Shown in pieces: positions 6,591 to 15,556 of a DNA stretch of 50,905 bases. The DNA comes from an uncultured Neglectibacter sp. Its GTDB lineage: Bacteria; Bacillota; Clostridia; Oscillospirales; Acutalibacteraceae. The translations under genes and the position numbers were made by a program. Within the stretch, counting starts at the first letter, position 1, and each line of letters opens with the position of its first letter. The notes under the pieces were generated by a model that made no database searches, was not told where the DNA came from, and saw only the letters and a list, made by a program, of their open reading frames with translations. The stretch lies in the NCBI GenBank assembly GCA_947647615.1, contig CANSKS010000016.1, positions 1-50,905 on the forward strand, written 5' to 3'.

Positions 6591-7487
6591 TCAATAGGGC
6601 GTAAAGCAGATATTCATATCTACGGTGCCAATACCGGGCACTGTTGCGCTGTCGGTAAACTGCCACATGCGGAAGTGATAATAAAGGCTGGGGGCAGGCT
6701 GGTATTCGGCATACCAGAAATCGTAATCTTTCCAAAGGGAAAGGTCCAACATGTCATAGGCCATGGTTTTATTAAAATAGACCATGGGGGTTTTGCCCGC
6801 CTTTTTAATCCGCTCGCAAAAGGCTACGGCGAACCGGCTGACTTCATCCCCCGTGCAGGCATAGGCCCGAAGGTCCTCCGCAGAAAGCTCCTCACTGGGA
6901 AAGGGCCGCTCCCAGTCGAATACGACAGGATAAGCAAGCTCTCGACTTCCCAGGGTTTCCAGCACAAATTCCGCCTCTTTTTCCGCTTCTTCCTCGGTTA
7001 CAGCCTGGGAAAAGAAATAGACGCCCACATCCAGCCCTGCCGCTGTGGCTCCCTCAAAATTCTGCTCAAAAGCCTCATCCACATACAGAAGGCCTTCTGT
7101 GTAACCCCGGTGGCCTAACCGCAGCATAGCAAACTCGACCCCGGCCTCCGAAACCTGGTCCCAATCGATATTTTCTTGATGTTCCGACACGTCCACCCCT
7201 AAAACGGCTTTCCCGTCCTGGTAGGTGACCACGCCGTCCGATTCCTGGAATTTTTCGAGAGAATACCGGTTTTGAGGCAAGTCAAACTCCGGCACCAACC
7301 GCTCTCCCTCGTAAATATCATGTACCAGCAGGTACCCCGGAGGGATTAGCAGCCCACTGCTTTCCGAGCCCTCCCCTTCTCTGCTGGTTTCCCCCCGCAG
7401 GATCAGGGCGCAGGAAATTACCGCCGCTACCACAAGGAGCGCTGCCACGCAGATGAGGAAGATCCGTTTGTTGTTAAAGCCGCTCAT
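6591..7487 (-). CDS. Membrane-anchored GH25 lysozyme, apparently active
   Basis: A 298-residue protein. One N-terminal membrane helix (IFLICVAALLVVAAVISCALIL) acts as an uncleaved anchor, then a stalk, then a GH25 muramidase domain from about residue 95. Catalytic features are present: GVDVSEHQ with the first conserved Asp, the VFDWE pair at the end of strand 4, and VDMNICF near the C-terminus. It would cut the MurNAc-GlcNAc bond of peptidoglycan outside the membrane. I start at ATG 7487, 9 bases after GGAGGA. It follows a second GH25 gene by about 95 bases, so they may be co-transcribed; likely wall remodelling. Confidence 0.9.
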   Translation of the reverse strand: MSGFNNKRIFLICVAALLVVAAVISCALILRGETSREGEGSESSGLLIPPGYLLVHDIYEGERLVPEFDLPQNRYSLEKFQESDGVVTYQDGKAVLGVDVSEHQENIDWDQVSEAGVEFAMLRLGHRGYTEGLLYVDEAFEQNFEGATAAGLDVGVYFFSQAVTEEEAEKEAEFVLETLGSRELAYPVVFDWERPFPSEELSAEDLRAYACTGDEVSRFAVAFCERIKKAGKTPMVYFNKTMAYDMLDLSLWKDYDFWYAEYQPAPSLYYHFRMWQFTDSATVPGIGTVDMNICFTPY

Positions 7488-7583
7488 AAACACCATTCCT
7501 CCGCTGTTCCACATAAACTTCCCGGACTGGCCTCACAAAAAATTTCTGCCCGGCGGCGTTCCCCGCCGAAGAGAATTGCCCCG

Positions 7584-8477
7584 TTAGGATACATAAGCCT
7601 CCAAAGCGATGTTTACCGGCACCTTCACAGAAATGCCGGGCACCTCGCCCTCGTTGGTATATTGCCATATTTTGAACCGGTAATAAAAGCTGGGTACCTT
7701 CCTGTATTCGGAATACCACATATCATAGCCGGAAAGCTGAGAAAGGTCCAGTGTTTCATACCCCATGGTCTTATCTGCAAAGAAACTGGCGGTAAATCCT
7801 GCCCGGCTGATTTTCTTGCAAAAGGTGTTGGCAAATTGAGTAATCTGCTGGCCGGTACAATTTTTTGTACGGGCGTCCTCCGCCAAATTCCCGTCTTTGT
7901 TCCTGGCGTACTCCCAGTCGAAAGCAATAGGGTAAGTAACCTGGTAGCCCTGAATGCGCTCCAGCACAAAGGTGGCTTCCTCTTCGGCCTCAGCCTCCGT
8001 GATGGCCTGGGAAAAAAAGTACACGCCTACAGCCAAACCGGCGTCGCTTGCCCCTTGGATGTTCTCTTCAAACTTTTCGTCGGGACAAATGAGGCCCCGG
8101 CCATAAGCCCGGTATCCCACTCGAATCATGGCGAAATCCACACCGCTTTCCTTTACCTTAGCCCAATCGATATCGCCGTATTTCATATTCACCGTGACCC
8201 CTACTGCCGACTTTCCATTTTCGTAGGTAACCGCGCCGTTCTTCTCGGAAAAAAGCTCATACTTGTAATCGCTGGTAGGAATATCGTAATAGGGGATAGT
8301 CATCTTACCGTCGTTTACATCGTCCACTACGATGGTGCCCGCATCCCCGTCTTCTATTTTTTCTACCGGGCTCACTCTGGGCCCCCGGGCCAGTACCACC
8401 GCCGCTATTATGAGAAGAGACGCCACCAAAAAGCAGATAATCACTAAAAATAAATTACGTTTCATCACAGAATTCAT
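7584..8477 (-). CDS. Membrane-anchored GH25-like protein with altered active site
   Basis: A 297-residue paralogue of the neighbour, with the same layout: short cytosolic tail, one membrane helix (LFLVIICFLVASLLIIAAVVL), stalk, GH25 fold. The shared core includes DFAMIRVGYRAYGRGL, AGLAVGVYFFSQAIT, AFDWEY and FKIWQYT. But where active family members have GVDVS it reads GVTVN, losing the first catalytic-site Asp, and the late VDMN motif has become VPVN. The DWE pair is kept. It could be a weak hydrolase or a peptidoglycan-binding pseudoenzyme. Start at ATG 8477, 11 bases after GGAGG. A consensus promoter lies at 8528-8556. Confidence 0.88.
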   Translation of the reverse strand: MNSVMKRNLFLVIICFLVASLLIIAAVVLARGPRVSPVEKIEDGDAGTIVVDDVNDGKMTIPYYDIPTSDYKYELFSEKNGAVTYENGKSAVGVTVNMKYGDIDWAKVKESGVDFAMIRVGYRAYGRGLICPDEKFEENIQGASDAGLAVGVYFFSQAITEAEAEEEATFVLERIQGYQVTYPIAFDWEYARNKDGNLAEDARTKNCTGQQITQFANTFCKKISRAGFTASFFADKTMGYETLDLSQLSGYDMWYSEYRKVPSFYYRFKIWQYTNEGEVPGISVKVPVNIALEAYVS

Positions 8478-8527
8478 CCAGGACCATACCTCCAAAACAA
8501 GAAAGGCAACAGATTCGTTATTTTGTT

Positions 8528-8556
8528 ATTATACACGGAAGCTGTCGAAAAGGCAA
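8528..8556 (-). promoter_or_regulatory. Sigma-A promoter of the GH25 pair
   Basis: Minus strand TTGCCT (8556-8551), 17-base spacer, TATAAT (8533-8528), 50 bases before the first GH25 start. Confidence 0.7.
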
Positions 8557-8661
8557 ATAAAAATCCGGCTGTCCCTTACATTTCACATTTTTCCCCATTT
8601 CTCCCTTTAAACCAGTGCTTGAGGCAGGAAGAGGAAACTTTGGAAAAACTCCTTTTCAGCC

Positions 8662-8691
8662 TTGCATCCTTTTCTTAAAATATGTTACACT
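8662..8691 (+). promoter_or_regulatory. Probable promoter of the GNAT-udk-marR group
   Basis: TTGCAT (8662-8667), 18-base spacer, TACACT (8686-8691), 35 bases before the ATG at 8727. Confidence 0.5.
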
Positions 8692-8726
8692 GAATAAAAC
8701 CAGAAAAGTGTTTGAGGTTTTTACTC

Positions 8727-9353
8727 ATGGAAATAAAGCTTTTAACCCCGGAAGAAATCCGGTGGCTCTACGAGAACAAAATGCAGCAGGATTTTCCCCC
8801 CAGCGAATTGAGGCCCTTAAAAAGCATACAAGGCCTGCTCCGGCAAAAAAAGTATCGCTGCCTAGCCTGTCAGGAGGAGGGGCGCATTTTGGCCTACGCC
8901 GCCTTTGCCATGACAGAAGGCGGCATTCTCCTGGATTATTATGCAGTGGACAAGGCCTTGCGCGGCAAGGGAGTGGGCAGCCGGTTCCTGTTGGAGCTAA
9001 AGGATTCTCCGTTCCTTTCTGCCATGAATTACGTGCTGGTGGAAGTGGAAAGCCTGGAAAGCGCTCAAACTCCGGAAGAAAGCCTGATCCGCCAAAGGCG
9101 CATCCGGTTTTATAAAGGTTGCGGCTGCCGGGCCACCGGAGTTTATTCTTCCCTGTTTGGTGTGGAATACCGCATTCTCTTTCTCCCTCTTTCTTCCCAG
9201 GAGCCCGGCAACGCCCAGGTGAAAGAGCATTTAGAACAAATTTACCGCACCATTCTCACCCCGCTGGTGGCCGGAGAAGAAGAATATCAAAAGGTCTGCC
9301 AGGTCTATTTCTCCCCAGGGACAGCATCCCAAGGAGTTCCTATTGAACAATAA
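8727..9353 (+). CDS. GNAT-family N-acetyltransferase
   Basis: A 208-residue protein with a GNAT core in its first two thirds: KYRCLACQEEGRILAYAAFA, LLDYYAVDKALRGKGVGSRFL (acetyl-CoA-binding loop), and VLVEVESLESA, ending with an FYKGCG segment. The C-terminal 60 or so residues (VKEHLEQIYRTILTPLV) form an extra helix found in related Clostridia proteins. The ATG at 8727 is preferred over an in-frame TTG at 8712 because GAGG lies 9 bases before it. Substrate unknown. It starts a three-gene plus-strand run with a kinase gene 17 bases downstream. Confidence 0.85.
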   Translation: MEIKLLTPEEIRWLYENKMQQDFPPSELRPLKSIQGLLRQKKYRCLACQEEGRILAYAAFAMTEGGILLDYYAVDKALRGKGVGSRFLLELKDSPFLSAMNYVLVEVESLESAQTPEESLIRQRRIRFYKGCGCRATGVYSSLFGVEYRILFLPLSSQEPGNAQVKEHLEQIYRTILTPLVAGEEEYQKVCQVYFSPGTASQGVPIEQ

Positions 9354-9370
9354 AAAGGAGTTGTAGGAAT

Positions 9371-9979
9371 ATGCAGCAAATTCCCTATGTACTGGCCATA
9401 GCCGGCGGCACCTGCGGAGGAAAATCCACCCTGGCGAACCGTTTGGCGGAGGCTGTAAAGAAGGACCGCCGCACTTTGGTGTTCCATATGGATGACTATT
9501 TCAAAAAGGACCCCCCCACTACGGTAGCCCCCATCACCCGGAAGGTCTATGTGGAGCACAACAGTCCCGATTCTTTAGAGCTGGACCGGCTTTACAGCGA
9601 TCTCAGGGAGGCCTGGGCCGAAGGCTCCCCCTATGAGCTGGTCATTGTAGAGGGCCTGTTCGGCCTGTATTTAGAGCCCATTTTAGAGCGGGCGGATCTC
9701 AAGGTGTTTGTAGATTTAAAAAGCGACGAGCGGCTGGTACGCCGCATTGAGAAGCACATGGCCTCCGGTCAAACCTTCCACCAGGTCACCGACCGTTTTC
9801 TGGACACCGTGCGCTTCCGCCACGACGAGTTGGTAGAACCCACCCGTTGGCGCGCCGATATGGTGGTGAACGGAACTTTGGAGCAGAACCAGGCTGTCGA
9901 TTTGCTGGAGACTTTCCTGCGGGTTCAAATGGCAAGACGGGCTGGTGAATCCCTTCGGGCCACCCCACAGGAGGAATAG
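9371..9979 (+). CDS. Uridine kinase-like P-loop kinase
   Basis: A 202-residue P-loop kinase of the uridine kinase/phosphoribulokinase group. Walker A is AIAGGTCGGKSTLANRL (about residues 9-25); FHMDDYFKKDPP is the acceptor-side motif; VEGLFGLY and DLKSDERLVRRIEKH (lid arginines) follow in order. By family it would phosphorylate a nucleoside or related alcohol with ATP or GTP; true Udk enzymes phosphorylate uridine and cytidine, but small paralogues like this often have other substrates, so I give no gene symbol. It is 3 bases from marR, so the three genes likely form an operon. Confidence 0.85.
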   Translation: MQQIPYVLAIAGGTCGGKSTLANRLAEAVKKDRRTLVFHMDDYFKKDPPTTVAPITRKVYVEHNSPDSLELDRLYSDLREAWAEGSPYELVIVEGLFGLYLEPILERADLKVFVDLKSDERLVRRIEKHMASGQTFHQVTDRFLDTVRFRHDELVEPTRWRADMVVNGTLEQNQAVDLLETFLRVQMARRAGESLRATPQEE

Positions 9980-9982
9980 ACC

Positions 9983-10429
9983 ATGGTCCCAGAAACAACC
10001 GGCTCCGAGCGGGATTTTGCCCGAGAGTTGGGCCGGGCTCTGACCTTCCTTTACCGCAGCCGCAAAAAATTCATGGCCGAGCATTTGCGGGAGTATGGAT
10101 TTTCCGGCGTGATGTATATGATCCTCCTTCATACCGCCAGGCATCCTGGCGTTTCCCAAGACGGCATTGCCAGCCACATGTACCTGGACAAATGCAGTGT
10201 AGCCCGTCAAACCAAGAAGCTGGAGGAACTGGGTTACCTGTGCCGGAAAACCGACCGAAACGACCGCAGGCAGAACAACCTTTACCTCACCCAAAAAGGG
10301 GAAGAGCTGGTGCCTACCATTCGTGATTATCTTTTCCAGTGGGGCCAGGGGGCTTCCAAACAGCTTTCCGCATCGGAAAAAGACAAGCTGCTGGATCTTA
10401 TTACCAAAATGACTGGACAGAACAAATGA
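9983..10429 (+). CDS. MarR-family transcriptional regulator
   Basis: A 148-residue winged-helix regulator. The recognition helix region (ASHMYLDKCSVARQTKKLEELGYL, roughly 62-86) and wing (CRKTDRNDRRQNNLYLTQKGEEL) are typical; DRNDRR is the MarR wing signature. Flanking helices would form the dimer. It closes the GNAT-kinase-MarR group and is followed at once by an intrinsic terminator. Such regulators usually control their own operon, but I see no clear palindrome at the 8662 promoter. Confidence 0.9.
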   Translation: MVPETTGSERDFARELGRALTFLYRSRKKFMAEHLREYGFSGVMYMILLHTARHPGVSQDGIASHMYLDKCSVARQTKKLEELGYLCRKTDRNDRRQNNLYLTQKGEELVPTIRDYLFQWGQGASKQLSASEKDKLLDLITKMTGQNK

Positions 10430-10459
10430 GGCAGGGAGTTTCCGCTCCCTGCCTTTTTT
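10430..10459 (+). terminator. Intrinsic terminator after marR
   Basis: GGCAGGGAG (10430-10438) pairs perfectly with CTCCCTGCC (10445-10453) across a 6-base loop, followed by TTTTTT. It lies between convergent marR and leuS. Confidence 0.93.
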
Positions 10460-10464
10460 AAATT

Positions 10465-12873
10465 TCATTTTACTACAAGGTTTACCAGCTTACCCGGTAC
10501 ATAAATCTCTTTTACCAAAGCTTTGCCTTGAATTTCTCCGGCAATCTTCGGCTCGGTCTTCGCGGCGGCAAGGGCTTCCTCTTTGCCAATGCCGGCGGGA
10601 ACCGTCACTTTCGCCCGCACCTTACCGCAAACCTGCACCACAATCTCAATGGTATCGTCCTGGCATTTTGCCTCGTCGTATTCGGGCCAGGCCTGCTGAG
10701 CCACCATACCCTTACCCAGGCTGCAAAGCTCCCAGACCTCTTCTGTGATGTGGGGGGCAAAGGGGTTGAGCAAAAGGGTGAACAGGGCCAATTCTTCTTT
10801 GGTGATATCGCCTTTATCGCTAATCACATTCATTAGGCTCATCAAGGCCGCGATGGCCGTATTAAATTTGAGATTTTCCGTATCCTCGCTAACCTTTTTA
10901 ATGGTTTTGTGGAAAGCACCTTCCATTGCGGGACGAAGCCCCTCTTCTTCGCAGAGCATGTTCTGCAAATTCCAATACCGTTCCAGCAGCCTGCGGCAGC
11001 CTTTAATTCCGGCGCTGCTCCAGGGAGCGGCCTTTTCAAAATCGCCAATAAACATTTCGTAAAGCCGCATGGTATCGGCGCCGTATTCCCTTACAATATC
11101 GTCAGGATTCACCACATTTCCCCGGGATTTGCTCATCTTTTCCCCGTTTTCTCCCAGGATCATGCCGTGGCTGGTGCGCTTGCCGTAGGGCTCCGGCGTA
11201 GGCACAAGGCCCTGGTCAAACAGGAACTTATGCCAAAAACGGCTGTACAGCAAGTGCAGGGTGGTATGCTCCATGCCGCCGTTGTACCAATCTACCGGCG
11301 ACCAATAATCCAAAGCTTCTTTAGAGGCGAAGACCTCGTCGTTTTTTGGATCCATATACCGCAGGAAATACCAGGAAGAACCCGCCCATTGTGGCATAGT
11401 ATCGGTCTCCCGTTTGGCAGGGCCGCCGCAATGGGGGCAGGTGGTGTTCACCCAATCTGTCATGGGAGCCAAAGGAGATTCTCCGGTATCGGTGGGTTCG
11501 TAGGACTCCACCTCCGGCAGCCTCAAAGGCAGCTCCGATTCCGGCAGAGGCACCCAACCACACTTTTCACAATATACAACCGGTATGGGTTCTCCCCAGT
11601 ACCGCTGGCGGGAAAACACCCAATCTCGCAGCTTGTAATTCACTTTGGCGTGCCCAAGGCCCTTTTCTTCCAGATGAGCCTTGATCTTCTCTTTGGCCTC
11701 TTCCACAGACAGCCCGTCCAAAATGCCGGAATTCACCATGGTCCCGGTTTCACAGCTGGTAAAGGCTTCCTTTTCCACATCGCCGCCCTTTACCACTTCT
11801 ATAATAGGCAGCCCAAACTTTTTGGCAAACTCCCAGTCGCGGGTATCGTGAGCGGGCACCGCCATAATGGCGCCCGTACCATAAGAAACCAGCACGTAAT
11901 CGGAAATGAAGATGGAGATTTCCTTTCCTGTCATGGGATTAACAGCCATGACACCTAAAAGCTTTACACCGGTCTTTTCCTTGGCTACCTCGGTGCGTTC
12001 GAAATCGGATTTTTTAGCTGCTTGAGCCTGGTAATCCCGCACCTCCGAAAGATTTTGAATTAAGCTCGCCCATTTTTCCAAATAGGGATGTTCCGGAGAA
12101 ACCACCATGTAGGTGGCGCCGTACAAGGTATCGGGCCGGGTGGTATATACCGTGAGAATATCTCCTGCAGTGGTTTCAAAATCCACCTCCGCACCGGTGG
12201 AACGGCCAATCCAATTCTTTTGCTGAGTCTTTACCCGTTCGGGATAATCTACCAAATCCAAGTCGTCAATAAGCCGCTGGGCATATTCCGTAATTTTCAG
12301 CATCCATTGGCTTTTTACTTTGTGAACTACTTCGCTGCCGCAGCGCTCACAAACGCCATTTACCACCTCTTCGTTGGCCAGCACACATTTACAAGAGGTG
12401 CACCAGTTTACGTTCATCTCTTTTTTATAGGCAAGACCCTTTTTAAAGAGCTGCAGGAAAATCCATTGGGTCCATTTGTAATAGTCGGGATCCGTGGTGG
12501 AAAATTCCCGCGACCAGTCAAAAGAAATTCCCAGGGACTGGATCTGCTTTTTGAACCGGGCAATATTTTGCTTGGTCACTTCGGCAGGATGCACATGGTT
12601 TTTGATGGCGTAGTTTTCCGTGGGCAGGCCAAAGGCGTCCCAGCCTATGGGGTATAGCACGTTATAGCCCTGGAGCCTGCGCTTTCTGGCCACCACATCC
12701 AATGCCGTATAGGGGCGGGGATGTCCCACGTGCAGGCCCTGCCCCGAAGGGTAGGGAAACTCTATGAGGGCATAGTACTTGGGCTTTTGAGAACCGTTTT
12801 CCGCATGGAAGACCCCGGCCTCTTCCCAAGCTTTTTGCCACTTTGGCTCAATGCTTTTGTGTTCGTACTTCAT
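10465..12873 (-). CDS. leuS: Leucyl-tRNA synthetase
   Basis: An 802-residue class I aminoacyl-tRNA synthetase that charges tRNA-Leu. The HIGH motif appears as HVGH within [13 protein letters not shown] (about 40-52), a zinc-like CTSCKCVLA...CERCG segment follows, the CP1 editing domain spans roughly 220-410 ([15 protein letters not shown], then [15 protein letters not shown]), and KMSKS reads [11 protein letters not shown] near 575. The anticodon-binding and C-terminal domains are complete. Only 88 bases separate it from rsfS and there is no T-box, so it appears to be the last gene of the long operon. Confidence 0.97.
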   Translation of the reverse strand: MKYEHKSIEPKWQKAWEEAGVFHAENGSQKPKYYALIEFPYPSGQGLHVGHPRPYTALDVVARKRRLQGYNVLYPIGWDAFGLPTENYAIKNHVHPAEVTKQNIARFKKQIQSLGISFDWSREFSTTDPDYYKWTQWIFLQLFKKGLAYKKEMNVNWCTSCKCVLANEEVVNGVCERCGSEVVHKVKSQWMLKITEYAQRLIDDLDLVDYPERVKTQQKNWIGRSTGAEVDFETTAGDILTVYTTRPDTLYGATYMVVSPEHPYLEKWASLIQNLSEVRDYQAQAAKKSDFERTEVAKEKTGVKLLGVMAVNPMTGKEISIFISDYVLVSYGTGAIMAVPAHDTRDWEFAKKFGLPIIEVVKGGDVEKEAFTSCETGTMVNSGILDGLSVEEAKEKIKAHLEEKGLGHAKVNYKLRDWVFSRQRYWGEPIPVVYCEKCGWVPLPESELPLRLPEVESYEPTDTGESPLAPMTDWVNTTCPHCGGPAKRETDTMPQWAGSSWYFLRYMDPKNDEVFASKEALDYWSPVDWYNGGMEHTTLHLLYSRFWHKFLFDQGLVPTPEPYGKRTSHGMILGENGEKMSKSRGNVVNPDDIVREYGADTMRLYEMFIGDFEKAAPWSSAGIKGCRRLLERYWNLQNMLCEEEGLRPAMEGAFHKTIKKVSEDTENLKFNTAIAALMSLMNVISDKGDITKEELALFTLLLNPFAPHITEEVWELCSLGKGMVAQQAWPEYDEAKCQDDTIEIVVQVCGKVRAKVTVPAGIGKEEALAAAKTEPKIAGEIQGKALVKEIYVPGKLVNLVVK

Positions 12874-12961
12874 CGTTTGCTTCCTCTCTTTTCTGCCGCT
12901 TTTTTAAAGGCAGCTGCCAAAGAACTTCTCTCTGGGTTTTCCAACGCTGCCCCCATATGCG

Positions 12962-13318
12962 TTATTGGGCAGCAGGGGCCTGCCACTGTATTTTTGTCCC
13001 ATCCGCCCACAGGCGGTCCAGGTCGTAAAAATCCCGTGCTTCCTGGGTGAAAATATGCACCACCACATTGCCATAGTCCAGAAGAATCCAGGAATTGGAA
13101 CGGTAGCCTTCCACCCTTGGCATGGCGCCGTCTTCCGTCTTCACCTTCTCTTCCAGCTCGTCGGCCAAAGAACGCACATGAGTAGTGCTGATGCCTGTGG
13201 CCAACACAAAATAATCTGCCAGGCTGGAAATATCTTCAATTTTTATCACATTGACCCGTTCGGCTTTTTTTTCATCTAAAAACAGGGCAGATTTCTTTGC
13301 CAGATCCAACGATGTCAT
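12962..13318 (-). CDS. rsfS: Ribosome silencing factor RsfS
   Basis: A 118-residue protein that binds L14 and stops 50S and 30S subunits joining when nutrients are short. It carries the family core INVIKI-type segment (VNVIKIEDISSLADYFVLATG), STTHVRSLADELEEKV, and the C-terminal WILLDYGNVVVHIFTQEARDFYDLDRLW. It abuts yqeK (stop and start are adjacent) in the conserved nadD-yqeK-rsfS order. Confidence 0.95.
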   Translation of the reverse strand: MTSLDLAKKSALFLDEKKAERVNVIKIEDISSLADYFVLATGISTTHVRSLADELEEKVKTEDGAMPRVEGYRSNSWILLDYGNVVVHIFTQEARDFYDLDRLWADGTKIQWQAPAAQ

Positions 13319-13915
13319 TCACAGCTCCCCTTTACAATTTCCTTGGCTTTTTTGGGCGCGCAGCGCCTCGTTGTAGGCTTCTATGGAGCTCGGCGCCACC
13401 GGCTGCTTTTGCTCCATCAATTCGCCCACCGTAAACGTGATGCCCTCTATCATGGCCGCTTCCAAGCTTTGATAAGCGGTAACCCTCAGCTGTTCCACAC
13501 CGGGATAGTCCCGGTCGGCCGAAATATAATCTGCCACAAACAGCACCTTTTCCAAAAGCGTCATGGCTTTTTTCCCACTGGTATGGCAGCGTACCGCCTC
13601 TAAAATCTCCCGGTCCGTTATACCCAGCCGGTACTCCAAATAGGCAGCGCCGCAAATCCCATGCCAAAGCTTTGGGTTGTCCTGCTGGGCGTCTTCCAGC
13701 ATTATACCAAAATCCTTCATCATTTTCAACTGCTCTTCTCCGGTCTTGTCCTTCATAATATCGTGAAGAATTCCAGCGAGCCTGGCCTTTTCCACATCGG
13801 CTCCGTAATGCCCGGCCAGTCTGGCCGCTTCCTTAGCCACGCATTGGCTGTGGAAAAATCGACCTTCTGTCAGCTGCTGCCTTACTTCCGCTTCCAAAGA
13901 TTCAAATTCCTTCAT
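13319..13915 (-). CDS. yqeK: YqeK family HD hydrolase (diadenosine tetraphosphatase)
   Basis: A 198-residue HD-domain phosphohydrolase; characterised YqeK enzymes split Ap4A symmetrically to two ADP. Metal ligands are visible: RFFHSQCV (His near 23), ILHDIMKD (the HD pair), the WHGICGAAYL histidine, RCHTSG, and FVADYISADRD. Size and domain match the family. It sits between nadD (4-base gap) and rsfS (abutting), a conserved Bacillota triplet linking NAD synthesis, Ap4A removal and ribosome silencing. Confidence 0.93.
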   Translation of the reverse strand: MKEFESLEAEVRQQLTEGRFFHSQCVAKEAARLAGHYGADVEKARLAGILHDIMKDKTGEEQLKMMKDFGIMLEDAQQDNPKLWHGICGAAYLEYRLGITDREILEAVRCHTSGKKAMTLLEKVLFVADYISADRDYPGVEQLRVTAYQSLEAAMIEGITFTVGELMEQKQPVAPSSIEAYNEALRAQKSQGNCKGEL

Positions 13916-13919
13916 GGTT

Positions 13920-14540
13920 TTATTCCCCGCTTTCTTTCCGGTAAAGGCCCCAAGACTTGATGTAGCCGGCTACGGACTCCGGCACCAGCCCGCTAATATC
14001 CTGCCCTTTTTGCGCCAGTTCCCTCACCTGGGTGGAAGAAACCTCCAGGTAGGGGATGTCCTCTAAAAAGCACCGGGCGGAAAATTCCCGTTCCAGCTTT
14101 CGTTTTTGGGCTTCCAGCTTTTTCATACCGTCCACGCTGCGGGGCGAGGCGCACAGGGCAGCCCCGCTGCAAATCGCTTCTGGCCGGTACCACCGGTCTA
14201 TGGTGAGAAACATGTCTTCCCCCATCAAAAAGAAAAACCGGTCCTGGGGGTAAAGGACTTCCAGCTCCTCCAAAGTATCGGCCGTATAGCTTTTCCCTCT
14301 CCGTTGGGTTTCCAGGGCAGATACCTCCACCGCGGCTTCTGGAATCTCCCTTGCCGCCAAAGCACACATGGCAAGCCGGTGTTTCGCCAGGGCAAGGCCG
14401 GGCGCCAGCTTATGGGGGGGGCGCCCGGTGGGGATAAGCAATACTCGATCCAAGGACAACCGCCGGATAAATTCTCTGAGGATATGCAAATGGCCCAAAT
14501 GAATGGGGTTAAAGGTACCGCCGTAAATGCCGGTCTTCAT
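13920..14540 (-). CDS. nadD: Nicotinate-nucleotide adenylyltransferase
   Basis: A 206-residue nucleotidyltransferase that joins nicotinate mononucleotide and ATP in NAD synthesis. The N-terminal GIYGGTFNPIHLGHLHIL holds the (T/H)xGH motif, LIPTGRPPHK follows, FFLMGEDMFLTIDRW sits mid-protein, and VSSTQVRELAQ is the C-terminal ISSTxIR-type ATP-binding motif. Complete in length. A 60-base gap separates it from yhbY upstream. Confidence 0.96.
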   Translation of the reverse strand: MKTGIYGGTFNPIHLGHLHILREFIRRLSLDRVLLIPTGRPPHKLAPGLALAKHRLAMCALAAREIPEAAVEVSALETQRRGKSYTADTLEELEVLYPQDRFFFLMGEDMFLTIDRWYRPEAICSGAALCASPRSVDGMKKLEAQKRKLEREFSARCFLEDIPYLEVSSTQVRELAQKGQDISGLVPESVAGYIKSWGLYRKESGE

Positions 14541-14600
14541 CGCCGCGACTGCTCCTTTTCTGATTTTTTACACTTGCGGCCTCACAGAAGGAGAGCCTGC

Positions 14601-14921
14601 TCAATCTGCCTTTTCGGTTTTTGCCTTTGGCAGCAGGATTTTGGGTTCCTTGGGGTGCCTGCGGTACAACACAAACCGGGAGCCGATCACCTGCACCACC
14701 GTACCGCCTGTTTCCCGGGCCAACTCCTCCGCCGCTTCCCGGGCAGATAGGGGAGAAGATTCCGGCAGTACCCTGCCCTTGATCAGTTCCCTTTTTAAAA
14801 GAGCCCCATCTGCCTGTTTTATTACCTCAGGGCTCATACCGGCCTTCCCCAAAGTCAGAATTGTCTCTGCGTTTACAGCCAAAGAGCGCAAATAGGCCCG
14901 CTGCTTACTGGTCAGTGTCAT
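14601..14921 (-). CDS. yhbY: YhbY-type CRM-domain RNA-binding protein
   Basis: A 106-residue protein consisting of one CRM domain, a fold associated with pre-50S ribosomes. TSKQRAYLRSLAVNAETIL, the GxxG-like LGKAGMSPEVI loop, LLKRELIKGRVLP, and TGGTVVQVIGSRFVLYRR are in the expected order. The lysine-rich end is usual. It begins just after the rdgB stop (within a few bases), so translation is likely coupled. Confidence 0.93.
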   Translation of the reverse strand: MTLTSKQRAYLRSLAVNAETILTLGKAGMSPEVIKQADGALLKRELIKGRVLPESSPLSAREAAEELARETGGTVVQVIGSRFVLYRRHPKEPKILLPKAKTEKAD

Positions 14922-14922
14922 G

Positions 14923-15504
14923 TTATTCCTCTTCCTGGCTTTTCGCCAAATATTGTTTCAGCTTTTCCTCAAACTCCCCAAAGGCTTTGCCCCGGTGGCT
15001 CCTTTGGTCCTTTTCCTCCGCGCTCATCTCCCCGAAGGTGCGCCCCTCCTGTTCGAAAATGGAATCGTAGCCAAAACCATTTTCTCCCCGGGATTCCCGG
15101 GAAATCAGGCCATAGCATTTGCCTTCGGCCTCTATTTTATCGCCGTTTGGGAACACGGCGCAAACAGCGCTTACAAAATGGGCTCCCCGCTTTTCTTTGG
15201 GTACGCCCTGGAGCTTTTCCAACACGGTGAGCCTGCGTTTGCCCGGCTCGGCGAACCTGGCCGAATAAATGCCGGGGGCCCCGTCCAAATAATCGACGCA
15301 CAGGCCGGAATCGTCGGCCACCGCAGGCAGGCCCGTCTCTTTACAGGCGGCCTGCGCTTTGATAAAGGCGTTCTCCGCGAAGGTGGTCCCCGTTTCCTCC
15401 GCTTCGGAAAGCTCCGCCCCAACCGCTTCTATTCCCATGGGTTCCAAGATCCTGCGAAATTCCACAATCTTCCCCTTGTTGTGGGTGGCTATCACAAATT
15501 TCAT
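14923..15504 (-). CDS. rdgB: XTP/dITP diphosphatase (RdgB/HAM1)
   Basis: A 193-residue house-cleaning pyrophosphatase that removes non-canonical purine triphosphates such as XTP and dITP. Substrate-loop motif FVIATHNKGKIVEF opens the protein; FAENAFIKAQAA, VADDSGLCVDYLDGAPG (catalytic Asp region), ENGFGYDSIFE, and SHRGKAF complete the signature. Ordinary length. It lies between ftsY and yhbY in the same operon. Confidence 0.96.
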   Translation of the reverse strand: MKFVIATHNKGKIVEFRRILEPMGIEAVGAELSEAEETGTTFAENAFIKAQAACKETGLPAVADDSGLCVDYLDGAPGIYSARFAEPGKRRLTVLEKLQGVPKEKRGAHFVSAVCAVFPNGDKIEAEGKCYGLISRESRGENGFGYDSIFEQEGRTFGEMSAEEKDQRSHRGKAFGEFEEKLKQYLAKSQEEE

Positions 15505-15556
15505 ATGGCAAACTTTCCTTTCTATATTTCTTTACAGCCCGGCTGCCGGGAGATTT

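Noticed and set aside
10909-11958. 349-codon plus-strand frame inside leuS
   Set aside because: It is wholly antisense to a complete leucyl-tRNA synthetase and shows no domain or signal.
12874-12961. T-box leader before leuS
   Set aside because: The 88-base gap is too short and shows neither the T-box sequence nor a terminator.
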